The notes: generated by a model from the sequence alone, not told the origin. Positions 16,501 to 26,029 are shown, counted from the first letter of the stretch. The stretch: 64,000 nucleotides of DNA from Sphingobacteriales bacterium 39-19 (GCA_001898465.1 MKTX01000015.1:186001-250000); one strand, 5' to 3'. Made by a program: numbers and translations.

Positions 16501-16902
16501 AATTTTAAAAATACATTTTTTTAGTGACACCCTTTGCATACCAACCGGTTCTATTCATTTTTTTAAAGCCTTATGCTTTCCGTTTTCATTTTCAAAATCA
16601 TAGCAGCTTGCTATCCAATAAATCGAAAATTGGGTAAACCTGCCTGTAAATCTACTTGGGGCAACCGTATTTTTAACCCTTGTTTCAAATGCGTGTATTT
16701 CCTGTAAATATGCCCGCAGAAATTAAATAATTTAATTAAACAAAAAAATGATTATCAGTATATTACAATAATTAATTTGTATTTAATAAAAGGTTATTGG
16801 TTTGGGGGTAAATGAACTGCTATACTAAACATTATATACATCCGTTGTACACATAGTTGTAGTAAGATGGCTGGCTACATCTTTACCCTGAAACCAAAAC
16901 CA
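16501..16902. other. Non-coding AT-rich divergent spacer
   Basis: The stretch between the YitT and large T9SS protein genes must hold both promoters. No ORF here looks coding. Two short perfect inverted repeats are visible: ATAGCA-GCT-TGCTAT (16600-16614) and the AT-only AATTAAAT-A-ATTTAATT (16721-16737). I could not find a convincing TTG/TAnnTTTG pair on either strand. No RNA gene is recognised. Confidence 0.6.
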
Positions 16903-19900
16903 ATGAAAAACATTTACTCTTTTATTTTTTTATTTTGCGGCCTCATCAGTTCGCTCCATCTCATGGGGCAAACATGTACCGGCCTGCAAGTTTCTTATAC
17001 CTCATACGAGTCCCGGTGTGCTGCCACAGGCAGCATAAAAGTGACGGTATCGGGAGGATCGGGAGATTACAAATTCAAAGTAACCGGCCCGGTAACTATT
17101 AATTTTACCACTTCCGATTCAATTACCGGTTTATCGGCCGGTACTTACCTGCTGGAAGTAGCAGATATTTTAAACAATTGTTCCATCAGCATACCCAATG
17201 TAATTGTGGATGGAAATTACCAGGATCCCCGGTTTAGTTTGAGTAAAACAGATGTTACCTGTGAATATGGGAGTAACGGAAGCATAACCGTTGATAGCAT
17301 TTTGAATGGGCGTCCCCCTTTTACTTTTGAAATTGTTGCCCCTTCTTCGGCAGGTATTGGTCAAAACAATCAAACCGGTGTATTTCAAAATTTACCTTCG
17401 GGTTTATACAGCATACAAATGAAGGATTCTTGTGGCGGCATTCAAACCCGGCAAATCACACTCAATGATTATTATTGGTGGATTGATGCCTATCCATTTA
17501 CCCGTACTAATTGCAACCAGGTTTCAGGCTTTATCAGGGTATGGGATAACCTGGGTAACAATAGTATGGCAGCGCCGGGCGTTCCCGGTTTTATGTATGG
17601 CATTACGGCTACACTGGGAGATACTACATGGTCTGCCAGCCCCGTATTTAGTTTCACATTACCACCCGGGGCTCCTTTTGAAATTATAGTAAAAGATGCC
17701 TGCGGAAAAATTAAAAAGGTAATGCTATCCGTAAATAATATTCCTTCTTTAGCTGCCAATGTGCAAACCACTGATCTTGCCTGCAGTACATTCTCGGCCA
17801 ATGTGTATAATGCCCAAAACTTTTACAACCCGTCTTTTTGTTTGTTTGATGAAAATGATGTACAACTGGAATGTAATACTTCCGGATATTTTACAGGATT
17901 GGCTTATGGGGCTTACTGTATAAAAGCACATGATGAATGTACTGATTCTACAATTACCCGTTGCTTTACGGTTTTAAAGCCTATGCCGGTATTAGAAGAT
18001 ACCATAAGGGTAACCAATCTTGCCTGTTCTACTTTCACGGCAAGCCTGCATGGCAGTTCCTTGTATAATGCCAGTTATTGTTTGTATGATACAGCGCATG
18101 TACAATTGGTATGTAATGATACGGGTATTTTTACCGGTTTACCTTATGGCAGCTATTGTATAGAAACGTATGCCCCATGTTATGATACTACCATCAGCCG
18201 GTGCTTTACCGTATTGAGACCCATTCCTACTTTTGGCGATTTTACAATAAATTATATTGACTGTAGCCTGGTAAATGTAAGCACATCGCCCAACGATACT
18301 TTATTTGAACCCCAGTATTGTATATATGATAGTATTGGGGTACTCATAACCTGTAATACTACCGGTGTATTTGATAGCATTCCCATTGGCCAATATTGCA
18401 TTACGGCTTATGATGCCTGTTTTGATACCACATTCAGATCCTGTATTACCATTCCTAAAATGGTGGTAACAAATGACCTGGCAGTAAATATTAGTAATCA
18501 AACCTGTACCCGTTTTACAGCAACCATAACGAGTGCCCTGGCTAATGGTAATTTTTGTCTTTACGATACCAGCGGCAATGTACTGGAGTGTAATACAACC
18601 GGGGTTTTTACCGGGCTTGGTTACAATAGTTATTGTGTAATTGCGAATGTTACATGCCCGGATACCAGTTTTCAAATATGTTTTAATGCCGGTCCGCCCA
18701 TACCCTCGGTGAGGGCCACGGTTCAAATTAATAAATTAACCTGTACCGGGTTTAAGGTTTCTGTTGTGGAGCAGCAGAACCTCACAAACCCCCGTTTTTG
18801 TTTGTATGACCATAATGATACCTTGCTCTATTGTAATACCAATGGCGTTTTCGTAAATGTGCCATATGGAGATTATTGTATTCGTATAAAGGATGGTTGT
18901 TACGATACTACCATTACCCGGTGTTTTAGTAAGTACCCTACCCGGATGAATATTTCGGGCTTTAGTGGCAAAAGTTGTGTTATGGGCATGGCCAATTTAA
19001 ATATTTCTGTAGCTGGCGATTATGCACCTTATTACGTGGAAGTATTCACACCGCAAAATACACTGCTGGTAGGGTCTGTATTTGCCGGGCCTGGTATTTT
19101 CCTGGATAATATTCCGGGTATTGCAGATACTTTGTTGTATAAAATAGTGGTAAAAGATGCCTGCGACAATAAAGACAGTATTTATTTAGCCACACCGGGT
19201 AGCTATTTTAAAACGGATATGCATTCTGTATCGAAATGCCCCGGCGCCACATCATCGCAGGGTTCAGGTGATATTGTATGTACGGTAAGCACCAATATGG
19301 GAATACCCTATGTAACCCTTTTTGAAAAAGATGGAATTCCCTATGTACCCGAAAAGATGCCGGATATGCAAACAGGAAATACTTTTTATTTTTATGATAT
19401 GGCACCCGGCATATATATTATAAAAAGCCAGGAAAATATTTGCTGGATACCGAAATACGATACCGTGGTGATACATCCGTATAGTTATCCCTCTTTACAA
19501 AATTCTTCGGTATTTCAGTGCGATGTGAGTGGCTTTAGTGTTACGGCAAGGGTGAGCAATGGTGTGGGGCCATTTATGTATGAAATTATTGGAAGTACAC
19601 CATCTACCCCGGTTATTATTACCGGGCCGCAGGCGAGTCCTATTTTCCCTATCAATAATGGGGCAAATTATTCACTCATTCGCTTACGGGCAACCGATGC
19701 CTGTGGCAATGCTACACTGGGAGATGCGAGTGTGTTGCCCCTGGCATTAACGGGCATTACGGTAGTAGGAAATTGCCTCAACTATCCCACCACTTTATAT
19801 GCAGATCCTATTTATGGTGCTACATATGCCTGGTATAAAAAAGCCTCTATGTCAGCCACAGATAGTGTGTACCTGGGTAGTAGCAGTAGTTATTATATTC

Positions 19901-20562
19901 CGCTTACCAGTGTAGGCGACCTGGGAACTTATGTCTGCCATTTATCAGTAAATGAGGGCTGTATTAAAAGAGATTATTATTTTAATATGGATGGAAGCTG
20001 CTATATAATATTACCTGTTAAGCTGCTGCATTTTACCGGGAAAACACAAGAGGGTAAAAATATTTTAAATTGGCAGGCAGAGCAGGAGGGCAGTACAAAA
20101 TCTTATATAATAGAAAGGAGTAACGGCGGTAATGCTTACCAGGCTATGGGTCATGTACTTTCAATAAAAGACGGAGCAGATCGTCATGAATATATGTTTA
20201 CCGATCCGGCACCCCAGGACCGCTTAAATTTATACCGTTTAAAAATAATTGATCAGGCAAACCAGTTTAAGTACAGTTCCATTGTGGTTTTGCAGAATGA
20301 TAAGAACCAAACGGTAAGCCTGTATCCAAACCCGGCCAAAGAATCATTTAACCTGGTATTTAATAATGAAGGTACCACCCGGTATAAGATTGTTGTTTCT
20401 ACCCTATCGGGCCAGCGTATTTCTGAGCAATTTATTTATACTGTACCGGGTACGATTTTTAATTATAAGCGCCTGCCGGGTATGCAAAATGGTATTTACC
20501 TGGTAAGTATTCAAAATATGCAGACGAAAGAATTAATTACGCACCGTCTGGTATTTTTATAA
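16903..20562 (+). CDS. Large secreted Cys-rich repeat protein with T9SS sorting domain
   Basis: The 1219-residue protein has a signal peptide (1-22, HLMGQ). Two SprB-like beta units follow (about 25-285; SGGSGDYKFKV, GLSAGTYLLEV, DVTCEYGSNGSITV). Next come five Cys-rich repeats of about 80 residues (289-685), further SprB-like units (to about 1035), and a C-terminal type A T9SS domain starting near VSLYPNPAKESF and ending HRLVFL. The segment LPVKLLHFTGK then ILNWQAEQEG is the usual linker before such tails. It is probably a surface adhesin or gliding-associated protein. The frame opens at 16867, but the signal peptide starts at 16903. A terminator follows. Confidence 0.88.
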   Translation: MKNIYSFIFLFCGLISSLHLMGQTCTGLQVSYTSYESRCAATGSIKVTVSGGSGDYKFKVTGPVTINFTTSDSITGLSAGTYLLEVADILNNCSISIPNVIVDGNYQDPRFSLSKTDVTCEYGSNGSITVDSILNGRPPFTFEIVAPSSAGIGQNNQTGVFQNLPSGLYSIQMKDSCGGIQTRQITLNDYYWWIDAYPFTRTNCNQVSGFIRVWDNLGNNSMAAPGVPGFMYGITATLGDTTWSASPVFSFTLPPGAPFEIIVKDACGKIKKVMLSVNNIPSLAANVQTTDLACSTFSANVYNAQNFYNPSFCLFDENDVQLECNTSGYFTGLAYGAYCIKAHDECTDSTITRCFTVLKPMPVLEDTIRVTNLACSTFTASLHGSSLYNASYCLYDTAHVQLVCNDTGIFTGLPYGSYCIETYAPCYDTTISRCFTVLRPIPTFGDFTINYIDCSLVNVSTSPNDTLFEPQYCIYDSIGVLITCNTTGVFDSIPIGQYCITAYDACFDTTFRSCITIPKMVVTNDLAVNISNQTCTRFTATITSALANGNFCLYDTSGNVLECNTTGVFTGLGYNSYCVIANVTCPDTSFQICFNAGPPIPSVRATVQINKLTCTGFKVSVVEQQNLTNPRFCLYDHNDTLLYCNTNGVFVNVPYGDYCIRIKDGCYDTTITRCFSKYPTRMNISGFSGKSCVMGMANLNISVAGDYAPYYVEVFTPQNTLLVGSVFAGPGIFLDNIPGIADTLLYKIVVKDACDNKDSIYLATPGSYFKTDMHSVSKCPGATSSQGSGDIVCTVSTNMGIPYVTLFEKDGIPYVPEKMPDMQTGNTFYFYDMAPGIYIIKSQENICWIPKYDTVVIHPYSYPSLQNSSVFQCDVSGFSVTARVSNGVGPFMYEIIGSTPSTPVIITGPQASPIFPINNGANYSLIRLRATDACGNATLGDASVLPLALTGITVVGNCLNYPTTLYADPIYGATYAWYKKASMSATDSVYLGSSSSYYIPLTSVGDLGTYVCHLSVNEGCIKRDYYFNMDGSCYIILPVKLLHFTGKTQEGKNILNWQAEQEGSTKSYIIERSNGGNAYQAMGHVLSIKDGADRHEYMFTDPAPQDRLNLYRLKIIDQANQFKYSSIVVLQNDKNQTVSLYPNPAKESFNLVFNNEGTTRYKIVVSTLSGQRISEQFIYTVPGTIFNYKRLPGMQNGIYLVSIQNMQTKELITHRLVFL
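17767..18950 (+). repeat. Five tandem Cys-rich coding repeats (about 80 residues each)
   Basis: The first Cys of each unit falls at residues 294, 375, 454, 535 and 614, a spacing of 79-81. The shared pattern is C, then FCLYD, then CNTTGVF, then PYGxYCI, then C and RCF, giving six cysteines per unit. DNA identity between units is moderate, so the repeat is old at nucleotide level and kept at protein level. The even Cys count suggests three disulfides per unit in the extracellular protein. Confidence 0.85.
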
Positions 20563-20603
20563 AAACAGGGTAGTGATGTACTATTTTTAGTTCATAGTTG
20601 TGT

Positions 20604-20636
20604 AAAAGGAAGGATATTTATTCTTCCTTTTTTATT
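20604..20636 (+). terminator. Terminator after the large T9SS protein
   Basis: AAAAGGAAG (20604-20612) pairs with CTTCCTTTT (20623-20631) over a 10-base AT-rich loop, with T residues continuing. It ends about 70 bases after the stop and separates this gene from the ribosomal operon. Confidence 0.8.
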
Positions 20637-20679
20637 TTAAAAAAAGGGGAAAAGATGGCTAAAATAATATTAAAACCCT

Positions 20680-20687
20680 TACCTTTG
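20680..20687 (+). promoter_or_regulatory. Promoter -7 element of the rplKAJL operon (TACCTTTG)
   Basis: TACCTTTG followed by CCGCCCC is a perfect TAnnTTTG element. No clear TTG is seen at -33. Transcription would start near 20693, giving a leader of about 140 bases before rplK. In many bacteria L1 represses this operon by binding the leader; whether that holds here cannot be read directly. Confidence 0.6.
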
Positions 20688-20836
20688 CCGCCCCAAATAG
20701 TTCTTTTTATCTGCTCATGCAATAGGAATTACTTCATTATCAATGAAACGAATCTATTGCCTGTAGAAAATGAAGCTTATTTAATTGGGAGTTTTTGTTT
20801 AAATAAACAATAACGTTAACACCAAATTTTTTAAAA

Positions 20837-21283
20837 ATGGCTAAAGAAATTACCGGCTATGTAAAACTCCAATGCAAAGGAGGACAAGCCAACCCGGCAC
20901 CGCCAATCGGTCCGGCCTTAGGTTCTAAGGGTATTAACATCATGGAGTTCTGCAAACAGTTTAATGCGAGAACCCAGGATAAACCCGGCAAAGTATTACC
21001 CGTATTGATTACCGTTTTTGCCGACAAATCATTTGAATTTATTATTAAAACTCCACCCGCTGCAGTACAGCTTATGGAAGCTGCAAAACTGCAAAAAGGC
21101 AGTAAAGAGCCAAATAGGAATAAAGTGGGTAAGGTTAGTTGGGCACAGGTAGAAGAAATTGCCAAAGATAAAATGGCCGATTTAAACGCCTTTACCATCG
21201 AAAGCGCCATGAGCATGGTGGCTGGTACAGCCCGCAGCATGGGAATCACAGTAGATGGACAAGCCCCCTGGGAAAAAAATTAA
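20837..21283 (+). CDS. rplK: 50S ribosomal protein L11
   Basis: L11 binds the GTPase-associated region of 23S rRNA at the base of the stalk. The 148-residue protein contains [20 protein letters not shown] (the Pro-rich N-terminal hallmark), FCKQFNART, and the C-terminal RNA-binding domain ending [12 protein letters not shown]. It is the first gene of the four-gene operon. secE, nusG and tuf, which usually precede it in Bacteroidota, are absent; a large T9SS protein lies upstream instead. Confidence 0.98.
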   Translation: MAKEITGYVKLQCKGGQANPAPPIGPALGSKGINIMEFCKQFNARTQDKPGKVLPVLITVFADKSFEFIIKTPPAAVQLMEAAKLQKGSKEPNRNKVGKVSWAQVEEIAKDKMADLNAFTIESAMSMVAGTARSMGITVDGQAPWEKN

Positions 21284-21309
21284 TCGTCAACCTATAAATA
21301 TTATTTGCA

Positions 21310-21999
21310 ATGATCACTAAAAAAAGAAAAGTAGCAAACGCTAAGGTTGACGCCAACAAAGCATATTCGCTTAAAGAAGCCTCAGCATTAGTTAAAGAAG
21401 TGAATACTACAAAATTCGACAGTTCTGTAGATATACACGTAAAGTTAGGCGTAGATCCTAAGAAAGCCGACCAGGCCATCCGGGGAACGGTATCTTTACC
21501 TCATGGTACAGGTAAAACCAAAAAAGTACTTGTATTATGTACCCCAGATAAAGAAGCAGAGGCAAATGCCGCCGGCGCTGACTTTGTAGGTTTAGAAGAA
21601 TTTATTACTAAAATAGAAGGTGGATGGACAGATATTGATGTTATTGTTGCCACACCTTCTGTAATGCCTAAAATTGGTAAGCTGGGTAAAGTATTAGGGC
21701 CACGCAACTTAATGCCAAACCCCAAAACAGGTACGGTTACCAACGATGTGGCCGGTGCAGTAAATGATCTTAAAGGGGGTAAAATAGCTTTTAAGGTAGA
21801 TAAAGTGGGTATTATTCATGCTTCTGTGGGCAGGGTAAGTTTTTCTCCCGAAAAAATTGCAGAAAATTGCCAGGAGTTTATTAATGCTATTATTAAACTT
21901 AAACCAGCTACTTCAAAAGGTACTTACCTGAGAGGCGTAAGCATGGCAAGCTCAATGAGCCCGGGCATTATGATAGACACTAAATCTGTTCTTAATTAA
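21310..21999 (+). CDS. rplA: 50S ribosomal protein L1
   Basis: L1 forms the mobile stalk that releases E-site tRNA and often autoregulates the L11-L1 operon. The 229-residue protein has the signatures [16 protein letters not shown] and [20 protein letters not shown], and ends [12 protein letters not shown]. It starts 26 bases after rplK and is followed 44 bases later by rplJ, with an AAGGAGG ribosome binding site just before that gene. Confidence 0.98.
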   Translation: MITKKRKVANAKVDANKAYSLKEASALVKEVNTTKFDSSVDIHVKLGVDPKKADQAIRGTVSLPHGTGKTKKVLVLCTPDKEAEANAAGADFVGLEEFITKIEGGWTDIDVIVATPSVMPKIGKLGKVLGPRNLMPNPKTGTVTNDVAGAVNDLKGGKIAFKVDKVGIIHASVGRVSFSPEKIAENCQEFINAIIKLKPATSKGTYLRGVSMASSMSPGIMIDTKSVLN

Positions 22000-22043
22000 A
22001 GATTCTCCGGGCACATGCCTAAGGAGGATACAAAATATTTGTT

Positions 22044-22676
22044 ATGACAAAACAAGAAAAAAACGAAGTGATAGAATTGCTGAAAGGCAAATTCAATCAA
22101 TATAATAACTTTTATATTACTGATACCGAAAGTTTAACGGTTGACCAGGTAACCAATTTACGCCGGCATTGCTATAGCAAGCAGGTGGAAATGAAAGTAG
22201 CAAAAAACACGTTAATCAAAAAAGCACTGGAAAGTATTGATGCTGAAAAATACAGCGGCGTTTACGATTCATTGCATAAAGTAACTGCTTTAATGTTTAG
22301 CGAAAACCCCAAAGACCCTGCATTAATTATCAGTGGTTTTCGTAAACAAAGCAATGGCGAAAAACCGGTTTTAAAAGCTGCGTTCATTAATGGGGATGTT
22401 TTTGTAGGCGACAATCAATTAAAGAATCTTACCCAAATTAAAACGAAGGATGAATTGGTAGGGGAAGTAATTGGTTTATTGCTATCGCCCATCCAACGGG
22501 TTATTGGAGCTTTGCAAAACAAACCAGAAGGAAAAGTGGAAGCCAGCACACCTGTAGCTGATACCGCAACAGAAGCCCCGGCAACAGAAGCCCCGGCGGC
22601 TGAAGCGCCCGCTACAGAAGCTACATCAACGGATGCTCCTGAAGCAAATGCTGATGATGCTGCAAAACCAGAATAA
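22044..22676 (+). CDS. rplJ: 50S ribosomal protein L10 with acidic Ala/Glu-rich tail
   Basis: L10 anchors L7/L12 dimers to the ribosome. The core (1-160) is normal: VTNLRRHCYSKQVEMKVAKN and the C-terminal helix IGLLLSPIQRVIGALQ. Residues 161-210 are an extra low-complexity tail with TEAPA units at 176-180 and 181-185, then AEAPA, ending DDAAKPE. The tail lies beyond the helix that carries L7/L12 dimers and is not part of the canonical fold. AAGGAGG at 22021-22027 sits 16 bases before the ATG, farther than usual. Confidence 0.96.
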   Translation: MTKQEKNEVIELLKGKFNQYNNFYITDTESLTVDQVTNLRRHCYSKQVEMKVAKNTLIKKALESIDAEKYSGVYDSLHKVTALMFSENPKDPALIISGFRKQSNGEKPVLKAAFINGDVFVGDNQLKNLTQIKTKDELVGEVIGLLLSPIQRVIGALQNKPEGKVEASTPVADTATEAPATEAPAAEAPATEATSTDAPEANADDAAKPE

Positions 22677-22709
22677 CCAAAGGGTTATTTAAACATGGAT
22701 AGTATTTTA

Positions 22710-22725
22710 AAAACTATATAGTTTT
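22710..22725. repeat. 16-base perfect palindrome between rplJ and rplL
   Basis: AAAACTATATAGTTTT is a perfect dyad in the 151-base gap between rplJ and rplL. It is not followed by a T tract, so it is not a standard terminator. It could be a protein site or an RNA-processing or attenuation structure. It is AT-only apart from one C and one G, so chance is a real alternative. Confidence 0.4.
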
Positions 22726-22827
22726 AGCAAGGTGTAAAACCGGGTTAAAACGATCATTCACAATTTTTTTAAACAGTCCTCCGGATCCGCATAAAAGTGG
22801 GAATGAAGGGGGCAAAAATGAAACACA

Positions 22828-23202
22828 ATGGCAGACGTAAAATCATTAGCCGAAAGCCTGGTAGGCTTAACAGTAAAAGAAGTTCAGGAATTAGCTGAAT
22901 TCTTAAAATCAGAATATGGAATTGAGCCCGCTGCTGCTGCAGTAGTGGTAAGCGGAGATGGCGGCGGTGGCGCAGCAGCCGCAGAAGAAAAAACTGCTTT
23001 CGATGTAGTATTGAAAAGCGGTGGCGCTAACAAATTAGCCGTAGTTAAAATTGTAAAAGATCTTACAGGTCTTGGATTGAAAGAAGCTAAGGACTTAGTA
23101 GATGGCGCTCCTAAAACCATTAAAGAAGGAGTAGATAAAGCTACTGCCGAAGAAATGAAAACAAAATTAACGGAAGCAGGCGCTGACGTTGAAGTTGCTT
23201 AA
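22828..23202 (+). CDS. rplL: 50S ribosomal protein L7/L12
   Basis: The 124-residue acidic stalk protein recruits translation factors. The N-terminal dimerisation helices ([20 protein letters not shown]) are followed by an Ala/Gly/Val hinge (about 36-56). The C-terminal domain has [20 protein letters not shown] and [20 protein letters not shown], the factor-binding helix. A strong terminator follows 22 bases after the stop, and rpoB, normally next, is not there. The 151-base gap upstream may allow separate control for the extra L7/L12 copies that ribosomes need. Confidence 0.98.
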   Translation: MADVKSLAESLVGLTVKEVQELAEFLKSEYGIEPAAAAVVVSGDGGGGAAAAEEKTAFDVVLKSGGANKLAVVKIVKDLTGLGLKEAKDLVDGAPKTIKEGVDKATAEEMKTKLTEAGADVEVA

Positions 23203-23223
23203 TTTCTTTTAGAAATGAATAAG

Positions 23224-23249
23224 GCCCGGGGGTTTACCCGGGCTTTTTT
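23224..23249 (+). terminator. Strong terminator closing the rplKAJL operon
   Basis: GCCCGGG (23224-23230) pairs perfectly with CCCGGGC (23237-23243) around a 6-base loop and runs into six T residues. It leaves no read-through link to the next gene. Confidence 0.95.
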
Positions 23250-23440
23250 ATGCTTACAATATTCCAGGCAGAGAAAGTGCTTTTATTTCTTAAATAAAAA
23301 AAGATACCGGGCAAAATATATTTGTAGATTTAATCCGCAATACGTTACAAAAACGGAGCCTATAATAAATGATATTTCAGTAAGAGGAGAAATGAATTAA
23401 AATACAATACTTAAAATGAGATTAAACTCATACGGGTAAT

Positions 23441-24005
23441 ATGAAAATATGGATGGTAGATAATTACGACAGCTTTACTTATAATCTTGTGCATTTGATT
23501 TGCCAGCTGAGCCATGCCGAATTTATTATAAAAAGAAATGATGCTTTTAGTATTGCTGAAGTGGGATCTTTCAATAAAATTATATTATCGCCGGGGCCCG
23601 GCCTTCCGGATGAGGCAGGCCAAATGATGGAATTGCTGAACCATTATGCAGGCAGCAAAGATATTTTGGGGATTTGCCTGGGCCACCATGCCATTGCACA
23701 GTATTATGGCGCTACTTTACACAATTTGCAGGAAGTAGTTCATGGCAGGCAAACAAAAATTATACAAACAATGCCATCTTATATTTTTAAAAATGTAGAA
23801 CCTGAATTCGAAGCCGGACGCTACCATTTGGATTGTAAATAAAGAAACATTGCCGGCGTGTTTATAAATTATAGCTGAAGATGAGCAGGGAAATATTATG
23901 GCCCTGCAACACGTAACACATACAGTTACCGGCCTTCAATTTCATCCCGAAAGCATCATGACAGCAGCGGGAATCACACTCATACAAAACTGGTTATCTA
24001 ACTAA
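23441..24005 (+). pseudogene. pabA: Broken glutamine amidotransferase PabA/TrpG (frameshift plus stop)
   Basis: The intact part (23441-23827) encodes MVDNYDSFTYNLVHL, ILSPGPGLPDEAG and the nucleophile elbow GICLGHHAIAQYYGA with its catalytic Cys. After GRYH the frame breaks: the family's SW is missing two bases near 23828, so the frame ends at 23842. Reading from 23829 in the shifted frame gives WIVNKETLPACL, a TAA at 23865 where Glu is expected, then IIAEDEQGNIMALQHV and LQFHPESIM with the catalytic His and Glu, ending LIQNWLSN at 24003-24005. Two separate lesions make decay likely, though sequencing errors could explain both. No pabB or trpE is adjacent. It would otherwise supply ammonia for chorismate amination. 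Confidence 0.85.
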
Positions 24006-24142
24006 ATCAGTATAGGAAACTGGCACACCCAATAGGATGCTCTCAGTTCATCATTCTCTATTTACCATTTATATAAAATACAAACCATTTTTTTTTAAAT
24101 AATAGGGTAACAGTTATCTTAGGCAAACGAAAATGAAATGGA

Positions 24143-26020
24143 ATGAATAAATTCATATTACTGCTTTTTGTACTGGCTGTGCAAACAAGCTTTGCACAAC
24201 AGTCTTTGTTCGAGCCTCAGAATATTAAACAGGCATATCAAAATAATACCCGCAGTAAAGAGGGTATACCCGGAAAAAATTACTGGCAAAATACAGCCCG
24301 TTATTCCATTGAGATCATGGCAAACCCTCCGGGTAAAAATATTAAGGGTACAGAAACCATCAGTTATAAAAATAATAGCCCGGCAGCAATTAAAAACCTG
24401 GTAATAAAGCTTATTTTAAATATTCACATGCCCGGGGCAGCAAGGCAAAGCAGCGCTGGTAAAGATTATCTTACCAATGGGATTATTATTGATAAGTTTT
24501 TTGTAAATGACGATGAAAAACCTTTTGGATACGTAGGTGCAAATACACAAAAACAGGTAAACCTAAACGATGCTGTTGCTCCGGGCGATAGTGTACAATT
24601 AAAATTTGAATGGCACTATGACCTGAGCAAACAAAGCGGGCGAGAAGGTATGCTAGACAGTACCAGTTTTTTCCTGGCTTATTTTTATCCAAGAGTTGCA
24701 GTGATGGATGATGTTTTCGGTTGGGATCGAATGAATTTTACAGATGCCCAGGAATTTTATAACGATTTTAATGATTATGAAGTAGCCATTACAGTCCCCG
24801 TAAATTATTTAGTATGGGGTACCGGTGATTTAATTAATGGAGCACAAGTGTTGCAACCTGGTTATTTAGAAAAATTAAATAAGAGTTTTACATCCGATGA
24901 AGTAATAAATATAGTAACAGCGCAAGATATCCAGGCTCATCATATTACTGTACAAAACCCCACAAATACCTGGCGCTGGCAGGCAAAGAATGTTAGTGAT
25001 GTTGCATTTTGTATAAGCAATCATTATGTATGGGATGCTGCCAGTGTAGTAGTTGATAAAAAAACCGGCCGTAGGGCAAGTTGCCAGTCGGCTTACCTAA
25101 ATTCATCTAAAAATTTTCACAACCAGGTTAAACATATACAACATGCGCTGGACTGGTTTAGTAATAACTGGCCAGGTATTCCTTACCCATTTCAAAAAAG
25201 TACGATTATTCAGGGCTTTGCTGATATGGAATACCCGATGATGGCAAATGATAGCCCGCAAGACGATGATATTTTTCAACGTTTTATTGCCGAGCATGAA
25301 ATTGCCCATAGTTATTTTCCATTTTACATGGGGATAAATGAACATCGGTATGGATTTATGGATGAAGGCTGGACAACCGCATTTGAATACCTGATTGGTA
25401 TTCATGATATGGGTAAAGAAAAAGCCGGCTACTTTTTTAAACAATTCCGGGTGGGCGGATGGGCATTACATCCCAATGATGAAACACAGGTGCCCATAAT
25501 AACTCCCCTTAATATTTTAAGTGGCTCTGCCATGGGAATTAATGAATATGGTAAACCGGCACTCGCTTACCTGGCTTTGAAAGATATGATGGGCGATGAT
25601 TTATTTAAAAAATGTTTGCATGGGTTTATGGATCGCTGGAATGGCAAACATCCCATACCCTGGGATATGTTTTACAGCTTTAATAATATTGCCGGCAAAA
25701 ATTTAAATTGGTTTTGGAATAATTGGTTTTTTACTTCCGGCTTTATGGATGTAGCTGTAGAAAATGTGGTAGCAGGCAAAGGGGGGTATCAAATTATTAT
25801 TAAAAACAAGGGGGGCTTTGTTATCCCGGTTGATTTTAAAATCACATTTACGGATGGCAGCCTATTGGATAAACATTTCACGGCAGCTATATGGGAAGCA
25901 AATTCATCAAAGGCTGTAATTCCCATAATTACAACAAAAAAAATCACATACCTGAAAGTGGATGGGGGAATCTTTATGGATGCGAATGAAAAAGATAATA
26001 ATTGGGGCCATAAAAAATAA
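24143..26020 (+). CDS. Exported M1 family metallopeptidase
   Basis: A signal peptide (1-18, TSFAQ) precedes an aminopeptidase-N-like fold. The zinc motif HEIAH (385-389) is followed by the third ligand Glu408 in MDEGWTT, which is exactly HEXXH-X18-E. GFADMEYPMM, upstream of it, stands where M1 enzymes have the GAMEN substrate loop. A C-terminal beta domain follows after about 520 (GGFVIPVDFKITFTDG). It should trim peptides in the periplasm or outside the cell. The gene stands alone after the pabA remnant, with a terminator 10 bases downstream. Confidence 0.93.
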   Translation: MNKFILLLFVLAVQTSFAQQSLFEPQNIKQAYQNNTRSKEGIPGKNYWQNTARYSIEIMANPPGKNIKGTETISYKNNSPAAIKNLVIKLILNIHMPGAARQSSAGKDYLTNGIIIDKFFVNDDEKPFGYVGANTQKQVNLNDAVAPGDSVQLKFEWHYDLSKQSGREGMLDSTSFFLAYFYPRVAVMDDVFGWDRMNFTDAQEFYNDFNDYEVAITVPVNYLVWGTGDLINGAQVLQPGYLEKLNKSFTSDEVINIVTAQDIQAHHITVQNPTNTWRWQAKNVSDVAFCISNHYVWDAASVVVDKKTGRRASCQSAYLNSSKNFHNQVKHIQHALDWFSNNWPGIPYPFQKSTIIQGFADMEYPMMANDSPQDDDIFQRFIAEHEIAHSYFPFYMGINEHRYGFMDEGWTTAFEYLIGIHDMGKEKAGYFFKQFRVGGWALHPNDETQVPIITPLNILSGSAMGINEYGKPALAYLALKDMMGDDLFKKCLHGFMDRWNGKHPIPWDMFYSFNNIAGKNLNWFWNNWFFTSGFMDVAVENVVAGKGGYQIIIKNKGGFVIPVDFKITFTDGSLLDKHFTAAIWEANSSKAVIPIITTKKITYLKVDGGIFMDANEKDNNWGHKK

Positions 26021-26029
26021 ACCGAATTC

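Noticed and set aside
16867..16902. Upstream start for the large T9SS protein
   Set aside because: The added 12 residues would bury the signal peptide; the ATG at 16903 puts it at the N-terminus.
20598..20813. Open frame of 71 codons upstream of rplK
   Set aside because: It runs through the terminator of the previous gene and the TACCTTTG promoter, and its product has no domain character.
23215..23400. Open frame of 61 codons after rplL
   Set aside because: It starts in the terminator hairpin and has no recognisable protein features; probably chance.
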